A DNA stretch of 64,000 nt, taken from positions 65,073,582-65,137,581 of the forward strand of contig NC_084702.1 of NCBI RefSeq assembly GCF_028389875.1, written 5' to 3'. The DNA is from Rhea pennata (Eukaryota; Chordata; Aves; Rheiformes; Rheidae). How positions within the stretch are numbered: position 1 is the first letter of the stretch; each line of letters begins with the position of its first letter. This document shows positions 1 through 13,786 of the stretch, piece after piece. The notes beneath the pieces are model-generated. The model was given only the letters and a program-made list of their open reading frames with translations. It did not search any database and had not been told where the DNA came from. A program made the translations under genes and the position numbers.

Positions 1-290
1 AAAGACCCAAAATACAGTTTATTTCTAAACACCTCTATTGAGTCTTACTTAGGTAAAATAGAAATTTAAAAAACATCCCCATTAAAACAGATTTTTAAAC
101 CTAACTCAGCAAACAGCTCAGACTGCAGCTGCAATTATTTCAACAGTGATTTTTTTTTCCTAACCACCCACATAGTGGATAGGAAACAGAAACAGAATAA
201 CGAACAATGAACACGTGATCTCTGATTAAAAGTCTGAGCATCCTTTGTTATTCTGGTGAAAACTTCCCAAGAACCCAAGCATTTCAGGAT

Positions 291-330
291 TTGTGTGTGT
301 ACGTGTGTGTACACACACACACACACCCCC
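291..330. repeat. (TG)n/(CA)n microsatellite
   Basis: A TG stretch is followed at once by a CA stretch, giving an imperfect inverted dinucleotide tract that could form a hairpin. Confidence 0.9.
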
Positions 331-3300
331 CTATACATATGTATATATGAATGAAGAGAACTGAGAAATACCTGATGTATACTCTGTATTTTTAACTAGC
401 TCAGTAGTTACTGAATACCAACTATTTCATGCTTCTCTGCTTTAACAATATGAACATAACACATGCTAGTTCTTGCCAGAATAAATCAATATGCAAAGCA
501 CTCCTGGAAAACAAAAGGCCAGATGGAAGAAAATGGAAAAGGACAAGTTGAGAAGGGATGCAAAGAAAAGCTGTAAGGAGTCCATGCTGACCAGTGGCAT
601 GGCCAGAAATGGAAAGGGCATGACCAGGGTTGGTGTGAAACCATCTCTAACATCTGCTGATAGAAGACCTCATCTCACAAGGGAGGCTGCAGAGGCAATG
701 TTTTCCAGGCAGAGACCTTCCCTGTGCCAGAGTGATGCTGTGGGAACATCAATGCTGCACACAGACAGGAAAATGCTTTGTCGAGCTCGCTGTAGCGCCA
801 AAAGTGAGAAAGAGAGACCACTGTGGCATCTGAGCTCGTGTCTTTGCCAGTGGGATTCCACCATGTTCAAACCTGAGACTCTTAAGACATATAGCTGAGA
901 ACACTTGCTTGTTATGTGGGAAACTTCCCAAGTCTCTATCATGTCATGCTTCTCTGCGCCATTTTTTCTCCTTTTCAATACAAGCCATTCCCAAAGAACA
1001 TAATCTATATCTGTCTTTGTCAGCTTCCATGAAACTTGTCCTTACCTGCCACCTAAATTGCGAACACAGATAATGTGTAATTTCACTTTGCTATATATTC
1101 ACACTTATACATTAAACTATTCTACTAGATGTCAATGAAGATCTGTATTAAAATTATATTTAGCTTTGCTCTATTTAAACTTCTTTAACAAGATGAATAT
1201 AATTATAGATCAGATCCTCAGTGCTTTAAGTTGGCATGATTTTACTGAATTCAATGGTAATCTGTCAATTTAAATCACCAGAGATATGGGTAATGTTATC
1301 TCACATGATGAACAACAGAGAAATAACTTGGGATAAACTACAGATGGAAATGTGCTATAAGCAGTCAGAGTGAAATGCTCATTAATATCAGCAACTCATG
1401 ATGATTTGCTCAGAACTGATGGCAAACACTTCCACAATGTAACTGTTACGTACTCTAGAATACACCTGGAAGCTTTAGAAGTTGCCATGCCAGACCATGC
1501 CACCTCTCACAGAGGCCTCATTCGATACTGCACAGACTTGACCCACTGCGCTCCTGGCTCACTACGCCACATTAATAAGGGAGGGGAGAAAGGAGTTGGT
1601 AGCTTGGGTAGGAGCTTTTCTTGACCCTGGATGATGATGAGCTTATGTCCTCCAGTAGAGTAATCAATAGCCTTTGTAGAGTTTATCCTGACTCATGTAA
1701 CTGCAACTCCTACTCTCCTCGCAGGCAGCAATGCCTAATCCTTATTAGCACGCTAGGAGGTCTTCTGTGCTTCCACTCCTGCACTGAAGTCAGGCAGCGC
1801 TGGATGTAAAAAGTATTTACACTCCATATCTCTGTGTGTTTGTTGTCCTTGACAGAGGTCAGTTTTTAGCTGAACTACAGGATCAAGATGTGTTTCTTCA
1901 TGCCTAAATAAATGGCAGCGCTTTGTAAAAGTAGTATTTTTTAGCATCTATTTATTGATGTTACTGTATAGTAACCAATCTTTAACAAGAGAGACAATCT
2001 AAAAGCAAATAAACACGTATCAGTAAAATACAAATTCAAGTACAGAAAGAGCCTAGTCTCCCTTCTCCCAACTATTACCTAAGTGTGTTTCAGAGGGAAA
2101 ATGCATTTCTTCTAATTCACTATACATAGCTAAACCCAATAAATACAGAGATTTGACACAACTTGTCACTTTGAACCAGAGTAACAGGAAGCAAGAAAAA
2201 AAAAGATGTAGTACCCAAAAAATTGAATTTGTAAGGTCTTCTCAGATCAATATTACCTAGCAAAATACTTTAATAAGAACTCAACTGGTGGCAGCTAATC
2301 CCATGCAATTTTACTTCAGTAATAAAGGTAGCAGAGTTAATTAAGACTAAAGTTTGACGTAAAAATTCCCGTCAATAACTAAAGTTAGCACATGGAACAT
2401 TGAGAAAGCAGGGTGATACACCAAATGCTACACTGCTTTTGTGTAATACAGATACTTGCAGCAAAATGAAGCCATGTGCAGAGAAGTCTGCTGAAGGCAG
2501 GAAAACTTTATCTTTAGTAGGCTGATTACTGCAACTCTTCACTTCGTACTCTGGAGACCAATACTAGCTAATTTAAAACTTCTCTTGGCCTGAGTTAACA
2601 AAACGAGCGTATGCCTAAGGAGATTCTTTCAGAGGTTATGTTCCTCCTGTTGCCACCTAAACATACCCAATTTCACTCTTCTCGTCATCCACTGATAAAA
2701 CATGAGTCCTTTTTCAACTTATAAACCCACAAAATCCTACTACTGAAACTTTTTCCCATGCCTGGCAAGTCTTCTTCTATATAATGGTTAAAAGTCTTTA
2801 TAGCAAAGTAATTCTCTTACTCTACCTTCTTAAAAGAAGAGAATTAATGAGGTCACAGCTGAAAACTGAGCTTATTACAGCTATGGTGATGTACAGAATG
2901 TAATATACCAAGACGTACAATTCATAAAAACTTGTTAAACCATTAGGCAACCTTAATTGATTTAATTCCCCATCCAAAAGAGAAAGCTGTTGATAGTATC
3001 CCTAAGTACTGCATTAAGCTGGTAATTAAATGTATATTTTGCAGGTTTTTAATACTTGAAAGTTGTATCTTTTTTTGTTTGAAATAACATAGAACTGTGT
3101 TTTACAGTATTTCCACTGTCTTGTACAAAATATATAATGCTATGATCAGATTTCACACTGTTTTAATACGGGCAAGGCTAATACAACCCTTTTAGGCATA
3201 TTCAAGGGGTAGTCTTTTTCAAGAAATTACCATTTCTATTTCAACCGATGGTTGTATCTACAAAAACCTCTGAAACCATTTTGAGACTTAGTTTAAGATT

Positions 3301-6300
3301 TAATGCTGATTCCGAGTGAGTGACAGGTAAAGAGTTTTTCATGTGGCCTAGCAAATTATGTTCTTAAGAAAAGTCTCTGTGACAACCTGGTTTTTGAACG
3401 CTAAGGCTGCAAAAGGCACAGAACGAAGAGCACGGTTTTGACAACTGGCCTTCTATCTTTGCCCTCTGCAATGACAGCGGCTTGATAAGAATGCATGAAA
3501 GAGAGCTTTCTTTCCTTAGATAAATTGCAGGTCTCCTGCCATCAACGAAAGTACTCAGAACGAGAATACATCTTCAAAGGTGGCAGCACTAAAATAGAAC
3601 ACCAGCCTAACTCCCCCAGTGTGAAAAATCACCTGCATTTCCATTCACTAGGAGTACTGTCGTGGCCAAATGAAAAATTTGATAATGCTGCTGTAGACCC
3701 ATGTGAGTCCCATCATATTAGTGGAATTAGTCTGGATTTACACAGCTGTAATTGGCCCACAGAAAATACTTTCATGACAAAAAAGGGCTTCCTGTTTTTA
3801 ACACCTTTATCAGCTCTGGCTTCTAATCTGCCAGAAATGCATACTAATTATTTTCATATATTACTGTATGTATGATTATGACTGGGTGAAAACCCATAAA
3901 AGATTAATTTTTCAACATTAAGAGGAGGAAAAGAATGAAGGAGAATGAGCAGAACTATGAAAAAATAAAATACCCTATCATTTGCAGAAAAGTTAACGAC
4001 CTGAAATACCCTGTCTATCCTTTAGGCTATTTTTTCTACTTGAGAGCAAATGCTGTCTGTCAGTAAGGTACTAACCTTATTAGGTAGAAAGAAACCAGTT
4101 GAATAGTGACAATTTATCCTGTCTTCTAGCTTTGCTCTTAAAATATGAAAAATTCTTACTTTAAATGAATATTGTATCTTATAGGTAACATTTATGAAAC
4201 CAAGATTCCAAGACAGGATTCAGTAACCTACAAGATGAAATGTGGAATGCTATACAGGAACCACAAAGAACTTATTCTTCAACTATATACATTTTTTTGA
4301 AAATATATATTGTCATTTTTTGCACTGTTTTTGCAAACAGTTCATTTCATTAGACAGGAGACATGTGGGTGTTCATTCCAGCTCCGATCAGTGCCTCCAG
4401 TTTAGGAGGAGAAATCCAGAGGGCTTGCTAGTTTCTCTGAGCTTCCCCTCTGCCCTCAATTCTCCACTCAAGCCTCCCACTGAGCACAACACAAGTCTCT
4501 TGGACAAACTTCATCAGAGGGACTCAGCTCAACAGTAACCACCGGGATAAGCCAAGCCTTCTACAACAGCCAGGATAAGCCAAAACCTTCTACAGGATTC
4601 ACACCAGTACTCTGCCTCCAATTGAGTTAGGGAAACATATTCACCCTCCAACATTTAACCTACATTTTTTCCTCCCTCTTGCCTAATGTGAGCTTGCGGA
4701 AGGCCACGACTTACTCCCACTGGAGCGCATAATGCCCAAAGCATTTATAAAGTTGCTTAGCCCTTGCGGTAGGGGAAACACTGTGCCTGACGCAAAGCTC
4801 CCTAGAATTAATAGCGGGTCTTGCCAAGAAATGCCTGACTCATAAAAGCTACGATTGTTCCCAGTCCTTATGCAAGGCTCTTTCCTACTTTTCCTCCCAT
4901 ACAAATAGGCTGGATGCAATCTGGCATTTAGACTGCGTGAGCCCGCAGAACGCTGCGCAGGGAAGGCATGGCAAGGAGAGGTATTTTTGTATCTTCCTTA
5001 GTCCCTCTTCTCTCAGTGAGGTTTGCACCAACTGCTGCACCAGATAGTAGAAGCTTATCTTTATGAGTCAATTTTACCCTGATAAAATGAACTCCTTTTC
5101 CCGAGCTGAGGCCAATTCACTGAAACATGCTGTAAAACTCTTCAACCTCCTGTAGCAAGGAGGACATTAATTCTTAAGAGCTATACTCTTGACTGTGATT
5201 TATTAAATGCCAAGGCAGAATTATATATTGGACACTTTTCTAGATTTACTCAAATTTCATTTCTTTCTTAGTTTTAATTGTAACTAAACCAAAATCCCCT
5301 AGCAGTTTAAAATTTACTTTCCCTCTAGCTGCTGAAGCTTATTAAAGTAGGTATTTTGATTCTGAGTGATTAGACTCTGACTCAGATGAGAATTCATATG
5401 CTGCACAGTAAGTAATTCAAGGGGAAAAAAATGCCAACAGGTATCTTCGGATCTTTATTTATGAGCACTGAAAAATATGGGATATTATTAGATTCTAACA
5501 GGAAAAATCAGAAATGGCATTAGTCCCAATACAGACAAAAGTGATCTAAATGAATTTTGTCAGAGTGAACTCAGCTTTTAAATTTATTTGTCTTAACACA
5601 TTAACACTTTAACAATGACAGCCTACAGGTCTATTTTTAGGTAGTTAATATGTTAAAATATGTGATGAAAGCAGAGAAAGAAGAAGTTACTGTAAAGGTT
5701 TTCTGTAAAGATATTCAAGCACTTCTCCGAACTCAGTGCTAGTGAAACACTCAAACAATGGTGCATATTGATACAACAAAAATAACCTGCATAAAAAAAC
5801 TTTTTTTTTTTAAACTGTGCTAAGCAATGCACAATAATACCAAGACCAGTACATGCTGTGGGAGTTCAGCGCTTCTGAAAACTAGGCATATGCATTTATG
5901 TGCCTAAAAACACGTTGCACTGGCACAAAAGTAAATGTCCACAATTTGAATACATTGTTCTTCGTATCAGTAGCCAGCTGAAAGGAGATAGCTCCTCACT
6001 TTACCGGACCAGCAAGCGATCTCTGGAAGACCATAATCTCCCTAAATCTCCCTCTCTGATGGGGATTCAGTTAATTTCAGTCACCACTCTAACAGCAAGG
6101 CAAGAAGGATCTGTCAGAACCAAGACCACCCTAAAAAGGCAAGCTCAATGAGACTGAGTAGAACAGTTATTTTGCTTTTCACAAGCCCGTAATGTTGCAT
6201 TTAATTGCTTTTCTACTATACTGTTTTATTATAAGTCTTTTTAGGATGAATAATTTGTAAAGTTCCACCTACTGAATTTCTCATAGTAGCTATCAAAAAA

Positions 6301-9266
6301 ATTATTATCTATCAGAACATACTGGTAGGGTTCAGGTACATACTAAATACAGTCACTATTAGAAGGTACTATTAAATCAGAATAGGTATGTTATCAGGAA
6401 TTCATGGAGTAGGAAATGCTTGCTTTAAAGAAAGATTTTAAAATTGAAGTATAATTGATACCAAAACAAAACTGGTTTTGATACCAAGGCTGTATTCAAC
6501 ATGACTTCATCTACAGAATCTTTAATAAAGTAATGAAAATAACCATGCATATCAGATCAGGACCTATGCATATCATAGCGAAACCTAGACTGATGGCCCA
6601 TATTGCAAATTTATCCTCCAGAAACAGGTGTAGTCCTACCAAACATGCTAAGCCATATTTGATAGGAAAGTTTAATTTGAAAGAGGACATTCAATTTTCC
6701 AGGTATTTTGGAACAGCATTAAACCGAGAGTTAAGTAAAAGATTGTGCATCTATGTTTCATCCTTATCTTACTGTAGCAGAGAGATTTTTTTGGAACCTA
6801 ACTACATACTTAATATCCTGAACTCTAAGTTGAGCATAGTGAGCAATTGTCAGCAGCGGAAGACAACCTATGCTTGCACCAGCACAAGAATTTCAGCCCT
6901 TCCGGAGCACTGTATTTACAGACCTGTACAAAACAAATTCCAGCTACACTAACACTACTCAGAGCAATAGGTTCCAGAAAAATCAGTTTCTCATCTTCTT
7001 AAGCCATACTTTCATCTCATATTAGTCACCACTGCTTCAAAGAAGAGCAGTCCAAACCTTTCTTCCCGATCCTTGCACAGCTCCCTTCCTAAAGCCACTA
7101 AAAGCATTTATTCAGCCACACAGTGAACCAGACAGATAAGCTATGTTGAAACTAACCTATCCGAAAAGGTTAGTCTTAAATTGGATCACTTTGGAAAAAA
7201 AAAGGAAGAATCAAATTGTTCAAACAAATGTTTCCATTTCGATATTTTTAGATGGAAATATTTTTGCATTTTGGTTTAAAAATGTCTTTTAGTTCTTCCC
7301 TGTTTTGCCACAGTATATTTAAACTGGATGTATTTTTTAAGATAAATACAAAAACTGAAATGGTTTCAGACTAATTGATGCATGTTTTTAAGACTTCCAG
7401 TATTATCAGAATGACACCAGAATTTCAAAATCATTCATTAAATGCAATCCTGACGTAGGCAGAGTTTTATTAAATTCATGTAAGTGCCAGTAATGGATGG
7501 GTCTAAAAATTCAAAGAGCCTCTTGGGAGGTGGTGGTGGGGGGAGTTGAATCTATTTATTACTAAGTGGCTCAAACACACAGTGGACATGATGCACCTGG
7601 ACTTCTGATATGTGGTTTCTGTATCTAGCTGTAGGTAGCCACAAGCAATTTAGCTACCCTTCCAGGGCCACAGCTCCCCAACTGTGAAATAGTTCACTGC
7701 TACACTGGGGTGGGAATTAACTCATCAATTTACAAGATGCAAGGGGGGGGAGGGGACAGAGTCCGCTTAAATCATTTCAGACCAAAATTCAGCTTCTCAT
7801 GCATTTACACAATTGCCATTATCATCATTCTGCTCATGTAGGGAAAGCAGAACATCAGAATCCACTGTGCAAATGACAGACATAAATTTTGCCAACAAAG
7901 ACCTATAAAAACTAAATACACGGGTTAATTTATCTAGCTTCTTTAAAATATACTGCAGTATAAGATATGTTCACATGCACAGCCTTTATTGTCACTGTCC
8001 CTCACTGCCAATGGGAGCTAAGTACATATTTGAATAGAGAGATGTATCAGAATTGATATGATGTCCTTGTTTAGCTTCAAAAAAGAAAAGGGGAGAAAAA
8101 TACTAAAAATGAAACATCTTTTTCAGGGCAACCAGGCACTACTTTTATGTAAACCATGTCAAATGATATATAAAGTGAAAACAACTTCAGGGCATCATGC
8201 ATTTTTATTAGAAAGATGACAGATCAGCAATTCTGTTCTGTGGGATTTCTGGAGAAGCAACGTTTCACGCAGGCACAGATAACAGGACAAAGGAGACAAG
8301 AGATTCTTGGAAAAAGAAAAAAAAAACTCAACACGTTCACACTTTAATATCCTCTTTAGTTCCTGCAGTAAAAAGCATAAAGAATTCGGCCATTTCTGAT
8401 ATTCTGCCAGAAGTAGTTAGAGTAGAGTAAATCTTGCACAGTCACAGCATCTGAATGAACACCTTACTTTGTAAGAAATACCTTATCTATCACTTTCTGA
8501 CAATGAAATTTAAACGACTAAATTTATAGACAATCTGCCTTGTATTTAGTGTCCACATTATGCATAAAGATGTGCTTCATTAATAAATTCCTAAATACAA
8601 CCTTCCCAAACCAGGAAGCATCTCCACGCTGTCAAACAACTGAAATAACTGAGAAGTGTGAACACAGTCTGGTTTAGAAAAAATGAAGCACTGTCCAAAC
8701 TGGGGCCAAAATGATTACCTGAACTGCATAAGTAAAGAATTATTTATGATAACTTGTGCTATACAAATACATTTGTACTTACAGAAATTCTTCCCTTCTA
8801 ATGTCTCAATAAAAATTCTCCAAATGCAGGAACTACTTTAGGTATATTTAGGTCTATCCAACAATCATTTACACATATATTATTTAATGCAATATAATAG
8901 CTTAATACCACCTAAAGGTCAAATGTTGGAACAAGTCTACATAATGAACAAAAAGGATAATAGTTCTCAGCTGGTTTCACTGGAAGCTCTGTACCTGAAC
9001 AAAAGCTAAGTCATGCCCTCAAGGTTTGGTTCAGGACTTTACTTTGTGAATACAAATTAACTCCTTAGAAGCTATGAAGAGTGTGCTCCGGATCAGGCCT
9101 ATCTGCTTGGCTTGATTTGAAATGTGGTTATGTACCACCTCAATATTTGAATAGTGTCAACATACAAAGGGTAGTGCAACCAATCCAAGCAACAGGGAAA
9201 AATCTGATAAAGGCAGAAAAGCTGGCCTCCAGAAGAAAAATCTCACACATATAAACTTAACAGCTT

Positions 9267-9283
9267 TAAAAAAAAAAAAAAAA
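9267..9283. repeat. poly(A) tract
   Basis: A-run of about 16 nt in PARP8 intron 2. Confidence 0.85.
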
Positions 9284-11139
9284 GTCATTGTTATAACCCA
9301 GATTGTACTGATGCACTGCCTTCCATGAGCTTATACTGATTTACTGAGAATCTGGCTCCAAGTTTTTAAATTAAAATCACCGAGAAGCGGACTTAACATG
9401 CACCACTGGCAACTACAGTATGCGCAGGAAACCCCCATCTATGTTCAGCTTGCTTTATGCAAGAGTAAAGCAAAGAATTTTCCTTCTCAAACATAAAACA
9501 TAACTCTTCTTTCAGGTGTTTCTGGTCTGGTACCTAGCCAGAGCAGACAAAACAAAGCTGTACTACACATCAACATCAGTATCATAAAGGAACATAAAGA
9601 AAAAGACCTAGCTCCAAGCATCGCTAGAGAGTGCTGAAGTACTGATCGCATCCTGTGATCTTCCTTACATGCCATTCCAACTCTTACAGATTTAAACCTG
9701 TTTCTCACTTTGAAGATTGAACATATTCCCTTGAACCATTACTTGAAAAGCTATGTGTGTCAGGCTGAAAAATATAAACTCACCAGAATGAATACCTGAA
9801 GTGACAGAACAAGGCATACAAGCTGATATTCAGTCCATGACCTTCACTGTGTACCATAAGTTTATATAGAGGTTTTGCCATATAGGGACGGTTCCTGAGT
9901 GCACTAGTCAAAAAAATCAGGCTCACCATGCAAAAAGTCAATAGTTGAAGCAGTGTCGATAGGAAAAATATCATGGCCAAATACAAGATGTTTGGATAGC
10001 CCTCTTAAACAGATATCACAGACACATCACCACTGTCAAACGCTGGAGAGTCTGCACTGCAGTCCTGCCCAAAGGCTACACTTATTCCAATATACCAATG
10101 TTCAGCTAGCATCTTTCTCTAGTAAGAAACCACTAACTCACCTTTGACACGAGAAAGAAGTTTGGCTCTTAACGGTTAAGGCTTAAGGTTTTTCCTCTTC
10201 TGTATGAGGAGAGCTTACTACCACAAACTAGCCACTCACTGCACTGCATACTAATATTGTAAAACATTTCTCTAAATCAAAAAAATGCAAACAAGCAGAT
10301 AGCATGAAATTTGGGTATGCACTATATAACCCACTTTCATTAGTTTCTCTAAGCATAACTTCTGTATCTTGATTCAATCTGAATTTGCAAGATCCTGTGA
10401 TTACTTTCAAGTCAACGGCTTCCTAAGCTAAGGAACAAAGCTAGTAACAACTCCAGGCTGTGGGATTTAAGGCCGTCTTCTGTCTCTCCTTGTAGAAGTG
10501 ACAATATTTCGCTTCAATGTTACAAAAAGCTTGTTTTCCATCAGTTAAGCCCTCAGGCTTTTCACTTTATTCAGCTTGGAAAATGGAAACAATAAACAGG
10601 TTTCACTTCCGGGTTTCTTGCTGCAATGTTTGGATTACAAAACAGTGCAAAGTTACTTTCAAATTCAATTTAGTTTAATTAAGTCATAAGAAATATTATT
10701 TCTGTAACTAATTTCAACTGCATCAAGTTTTCCAAAACTGTCATTTAAAACAAGACCAAACCAAAACATATGTTAAAACCTTAAACTAAAGGTTATACCT
10801 TAAGCAACCTGTAAATACGTTTGGTTCTGAGCTATTGGGTGAACTGTTCTGCTCCACTGAAAACGACTGGAGTTTGCCTTTCCTTCAACATGAAGAAATA
10901 GGCTAGGGAAGTGGGAAAACATTTTTCTGAGCAGTCTAGAAGCCTGTGACCCAGCTGGAAGCCTGATCCTGCGGCCAGACCCTGAAGCACGCACAGAGCA
11001 GGACTGATGGTTACAGGTACGCTGCCTGCATCGCAAGGTTCACTTGCAAAGATCAGATTTCAGAATATAGTACTTCAAAATGATGTACCCTGGGAAAGAA
11101 ACACAACTGCCACACATATCAGATGAACTATTTGAAAAA

Positions 11140-11190
11140 ATATATAGATATATATACACACACACACACACATATAGATATATAAATAAA
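11140..11190. repeat. (TA)n(CA)n(TA)n microsatellite
   Basis: Compound dinucleotide tract in PARP8 intron 2: TATAGATATA, then about nine CA units, then TATAGATATA again. Confidence 0.9.
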
Positions 11191-11992
11191 ACCAGGACAT
11201 CTTTCCAAGTCTAGCAAAACTAAGTGATAAGAGAACGACTTAGTGTATACTGCAAATACCGTACCAAGTAAAAGCGAGGTAGATGCCAGGGAAACAAAGA
11301 AAGATGTGTTCCATTAATATGAGCTTTTAAGTATGTTTTCTTGTGAAAAGAGACAAACAAATGAAAAAATATAACTAAAAATGTATAAACGCACAACCCA
11401 ATTTATAAACAAAATCTGGGATCGATTTAGAAATAATATCTAAATCAATATTCAATTAAAATAACAAATATTTTTATGTTATAAGCTAGACTATTTACTT
11501 TTTTTCCCGAGTAGTTTAATTTGGTCAATTGTAGACAGCCTTGCATCTGTCATAGAACTAAATATGGCTCTCATGCAAGAGAATTAGATGCTGATGTGAT
11601 ATTTGGCCTATTTGTTATTAAAATCATAATTTTCTCATTTTTTAAGATGAATTAGCTTCTTATTTCATAGTAGTTGTGTTGCCTTTGCTGTATTTCTGCT
11701 AAGTTCACATATGGCATAATTTCCACATACACAGGTAAATGAAAAAAACAGAACCAGTTAAGTGCCAGAGAGGAGAACTCAGAGGAATGAGCCTCTGACA
11801 ACTAGGATCACCTTTCCGATCACCTCGCTCAACACTTCCTCCTCAGCTTACGTTTGGCTGAATGCAATGATTTATTGATCCTCCTTGCAAAGGGAAGGGG
11901 AGGGAAAAAAAGCTTGCCATCGTGTTGTATCAATGTACCTTACAGAAGCAGGAAATGAAGTGAGTCATTATTGGGAGGGAAAAAAAATGTAC

Positions 11993-12047
11993 CTTTTGGA
12001 GCCTCCAATATAGGTGAAGGTAAAGGTGGAGTCTGAGTACCTGAAAT
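11993..12047 (-). CDS. PARP8: PARP8 coding exon 2
   Basis: A 55-nt exon between acceptor TGTGTTTCAG and donor AAAAG|GTACAT, phase 1 in and phase 2 out. It encodes DFRYSDSTFTFTYIGGSK. The reading frame matches the conserved PARP8 N-terminal segment. The donor carries C rather than A/G at +4 and is only moderately strong. Confidence 0.93.
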
Positions 12048-12794
12048 CTGAAACACAAAGGATTGCGTGACTAAAACTTATCCCCCGCGCTCCGTTCCAG
12101 CGGCGGGAGCCGGGGTCTCGCAGCCCAGGGTGCAGCCGCCGGGAAGCGGGGGCTAGCACGAAGCAGAGGAAATGCAGCAACTCTTCCCCCCCCTCCAGCC
12201 CCTTGCAACAAGTGCCCCGGTGCTATGGCAACGGCAGGAATTTCCATCGTCAGTAACGGCAACAGGCAGCAACAAGCCGCGCTGCCGCTACGGCGAAGCC
12301 AGCGCCGACCCGAATCGCCGCCGGGCGGGCGCGAAGCGGCGCTGGCTCCGCACGGAGCGGGGCCGCCCGCGCGTGAGCACCGCCCGCGGCCCTCCGCGCA
12401 CCCGCGCGGTCTGTGCGCGGCCGCCGCCGCGCTCCCGCACCCGGTTCCCCCCCCCTCCCGCCCCGTTCCCCGCCGGCGTCTCGCCCCATCTGCCCTCGCA
12501 TGCCCTCGGGAGGAGGGCGGGGGGGAGGGCAGAGAAGGGGGCCGGTGCCCCGCACACGCCCGGGCCCTGAAGCGCCCCCCCCCCGCCGCCCCCGCAGCGG
12601 CCCCCCGGAGCAGCGCGGTGCCCCGGCCAGGCATGCCGCGGCGCGCAAAGGGCCGCGGAAGCGGGGGCGCCGCGCCGGGCTCCCGCCCGGCAGATAAACT
12701 CACCTGCAAACAGACAGTCCTTCTCCGCCTTGCACTTTTGGATCACGACGTCGATATCCTTCTGAATCCTCTCTTGCCTTGAACACATCCCCAT
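11993..12794 (-). CDS. PARP8: PARP8, N-terminal coding part (exons 1-2, partial gene)
   Basis: Mono-ADP-ribosyltransferase PARP8 (ARTD16), which uses NAD+ to put single ADP-ribose units on proteins. Its C-terminal PARP catalytic domain is encoded outside this window. Two exons join in frame: join(12,704-12,794; 11,993-12,047), minus strand. Exon 1 begins MGMCSRQERIQKDIDVV and exon 2 encodes DFRYSDSTFTFTY, both nearly identical to the mammalian PARP8 N terminus as I know it. Intron 1 is phase 1 (GCAG|GTGAGT ... TTTCAG|AT). Exon 2 ends in phase 2 at AAAAG|GTACAT. The start is chosen because an in-frame TAA lies about 40 nt upstream with no ATG between. The base at -3 is T (weak) and at +4 is G; Met3 (G at -3) could serve as an alternative start. 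The gene is head-to-head with EMB, as in human. Confidence 0.95.
12048..12703 (-). other. PARP8: PARP8 intron 1
   Basis: A 656-bp phase-1 intron with GTGAGT donor and TTTCAG acceptor. Most of it is GC-rich and belongs to the CpG island, with many CpG dinucleotides and C- or G-runs. All the long overlapping open frames in this stretch, on both strands, are GC-rich artefacts. Confidence 0.9.
12704..12794 (-). CDS. PARP8: PARP8 coding exon 1
   Basis: The exon holds 91 coding nucleotides (30 codons plus one base) from the ATG at 12,794 to the donor GCAG|GTGAGT at 12,704/12,703. The peptide begins MGMCSRQERIQKD and ends KDCLFA. The exon continues upstream as 5' UTR of unknown length inside the CpG island. 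Confidence 0.95.
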
Positions 12795-13129
12795 GAAATA
12801 AATCCCAGGGGAAAAAAAAAGCAGCCTTTATTTGCGCCCCACCCCGCCCCCCGCTCTGCCAGTTTTGGCAGTCCAGAAGATGGACCCTTCGGCCGGCGAG
12901 CAGAAGTCTCCCCCAGCCCCGAGGCGATCCGCTCGGCCGGGTGGAGGACGGCGGAGGAAGGCGGCGGGAGCCGATGTTGCATGCCCAGATGTGCCCGCCC
13001 AGATGTGCCGCCGCTGCCGGCGGATGGCAGCTTCCTCCTTCCCTGACAATAGATCCAGCGGAGGGTGGCGGCGGCGACACGGGAACCCCCCACCCCGAGC
13101 CCTCGGGGCTCTTCAGGGTTGGTTGGGTT

Positions 13130-13134
<5 letters not shown>

Positions 13135-13168
<34 letters not shown>
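13135..13168. repeat. poly(T)34 inside the PARP8 CpG island
   Basis: An uninterrupted run of 34 T on the plus strand (poly(A) on the PARP8 sense strand), followed by G/A-rich DNA. Nothing else marks it as a retroposed tail. Confidence 0.95.
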
Positions 13169-13173
<5 letters not shown>

Positions 13174-13786
13174 GAGAAAAAAAGAAGGGGTGGGGGGGAA
13201 GGGGCCAAGCCAACCCGACAGCTCACATCCCTGCCCCCTCCGCCGGCGGCGGCGGCGGCGAGAGCCCGGCGGCGGCGGCGCCCGCACCGGGTCCCTGGCG
13301 GCGCGGGGCGGCGCGGCGGGGCCGGGCCGGCGCTGCTGCAGCGACGCCGAGCCGCAGACCCTCCCCTCGCCGCCGGCCCGGCACGTAGGGCCCCGCGGGC
13401 TCCCCCGGCGGAGGCGGCGCGGGGGCAGCCCGGGAGGCGGCGGGCGCGATGGCCACGGCCGCCACCGGCTCCTTCCCCCGCAGCGCCGGGCACCGGCTGC
13501 CGCCCGCTCCGCTCCGCTCCGCTCCCGGGCGGCGGCGGCGAGATGCAGACGGCGATGACGCCGGGCGCGGGGCGGCTCCGAGGCCGGCGGCAGGAAGCGG
13601 GCAGCGGCGGAGAGCCGCGCTCCGCGGGCGGGGGCGCCGGGCCGGCCTGCCCGAGCCGCGCAGCCGCCCCGCGCCCGGCCGCCGCGGCCCCTCCGCCTGC
13701 CCGCGCTCGCTGCGCGGCACCTGCGCGGGGGCCCCGGCGCCCCAGGCCCTTCCTGGAGGGGGGGAGAGCTGGAAAACCGCCCTTAC

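Larger units (their letters stand above)
1..11992 (-). other. PARP8: PARP8 intron 2 (5' portion, runs off window)
   Basis: Everything left of the exon 2 donor at 11,992 lies in PARP8 intron 2, because transcription is leftward and exon 2 ends in phase 2 with a GT donor. I looked for the next conserved PARP8 coding segment (an acidic stretch followed by a conserved block) on the minus strand and did not find it, so exon 3 probably lies beyond the window. The DNA is AT-rich with simple repeats. The longer open frames here (for example plus 491-898, 3,495-3,875 and 6,533-6,952) show no recognisable domain and no splice context and are probably chance. Confidence 0.8.

Noticed and set aside
491..898. 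Plus-strand 135-codon frame in PARP8 intron 2
   Set aside because: No domain, no splice context, no family recognised; antisense to PARP8.
6533..6952. Plus-strand 139-codon frame
   Set aside because: No recognisable features; consistent with chance in 64 kb of six frames.
9487..9986. Hydrophobic minus-strand frames in PARP8 intron 2, considered as PARP8 exon 3 or a repeat
   Set aside because: They do not match the PARP8 N-terminal sequence, and I could not align them convincingly with the repeat copies at 19-29 kb.
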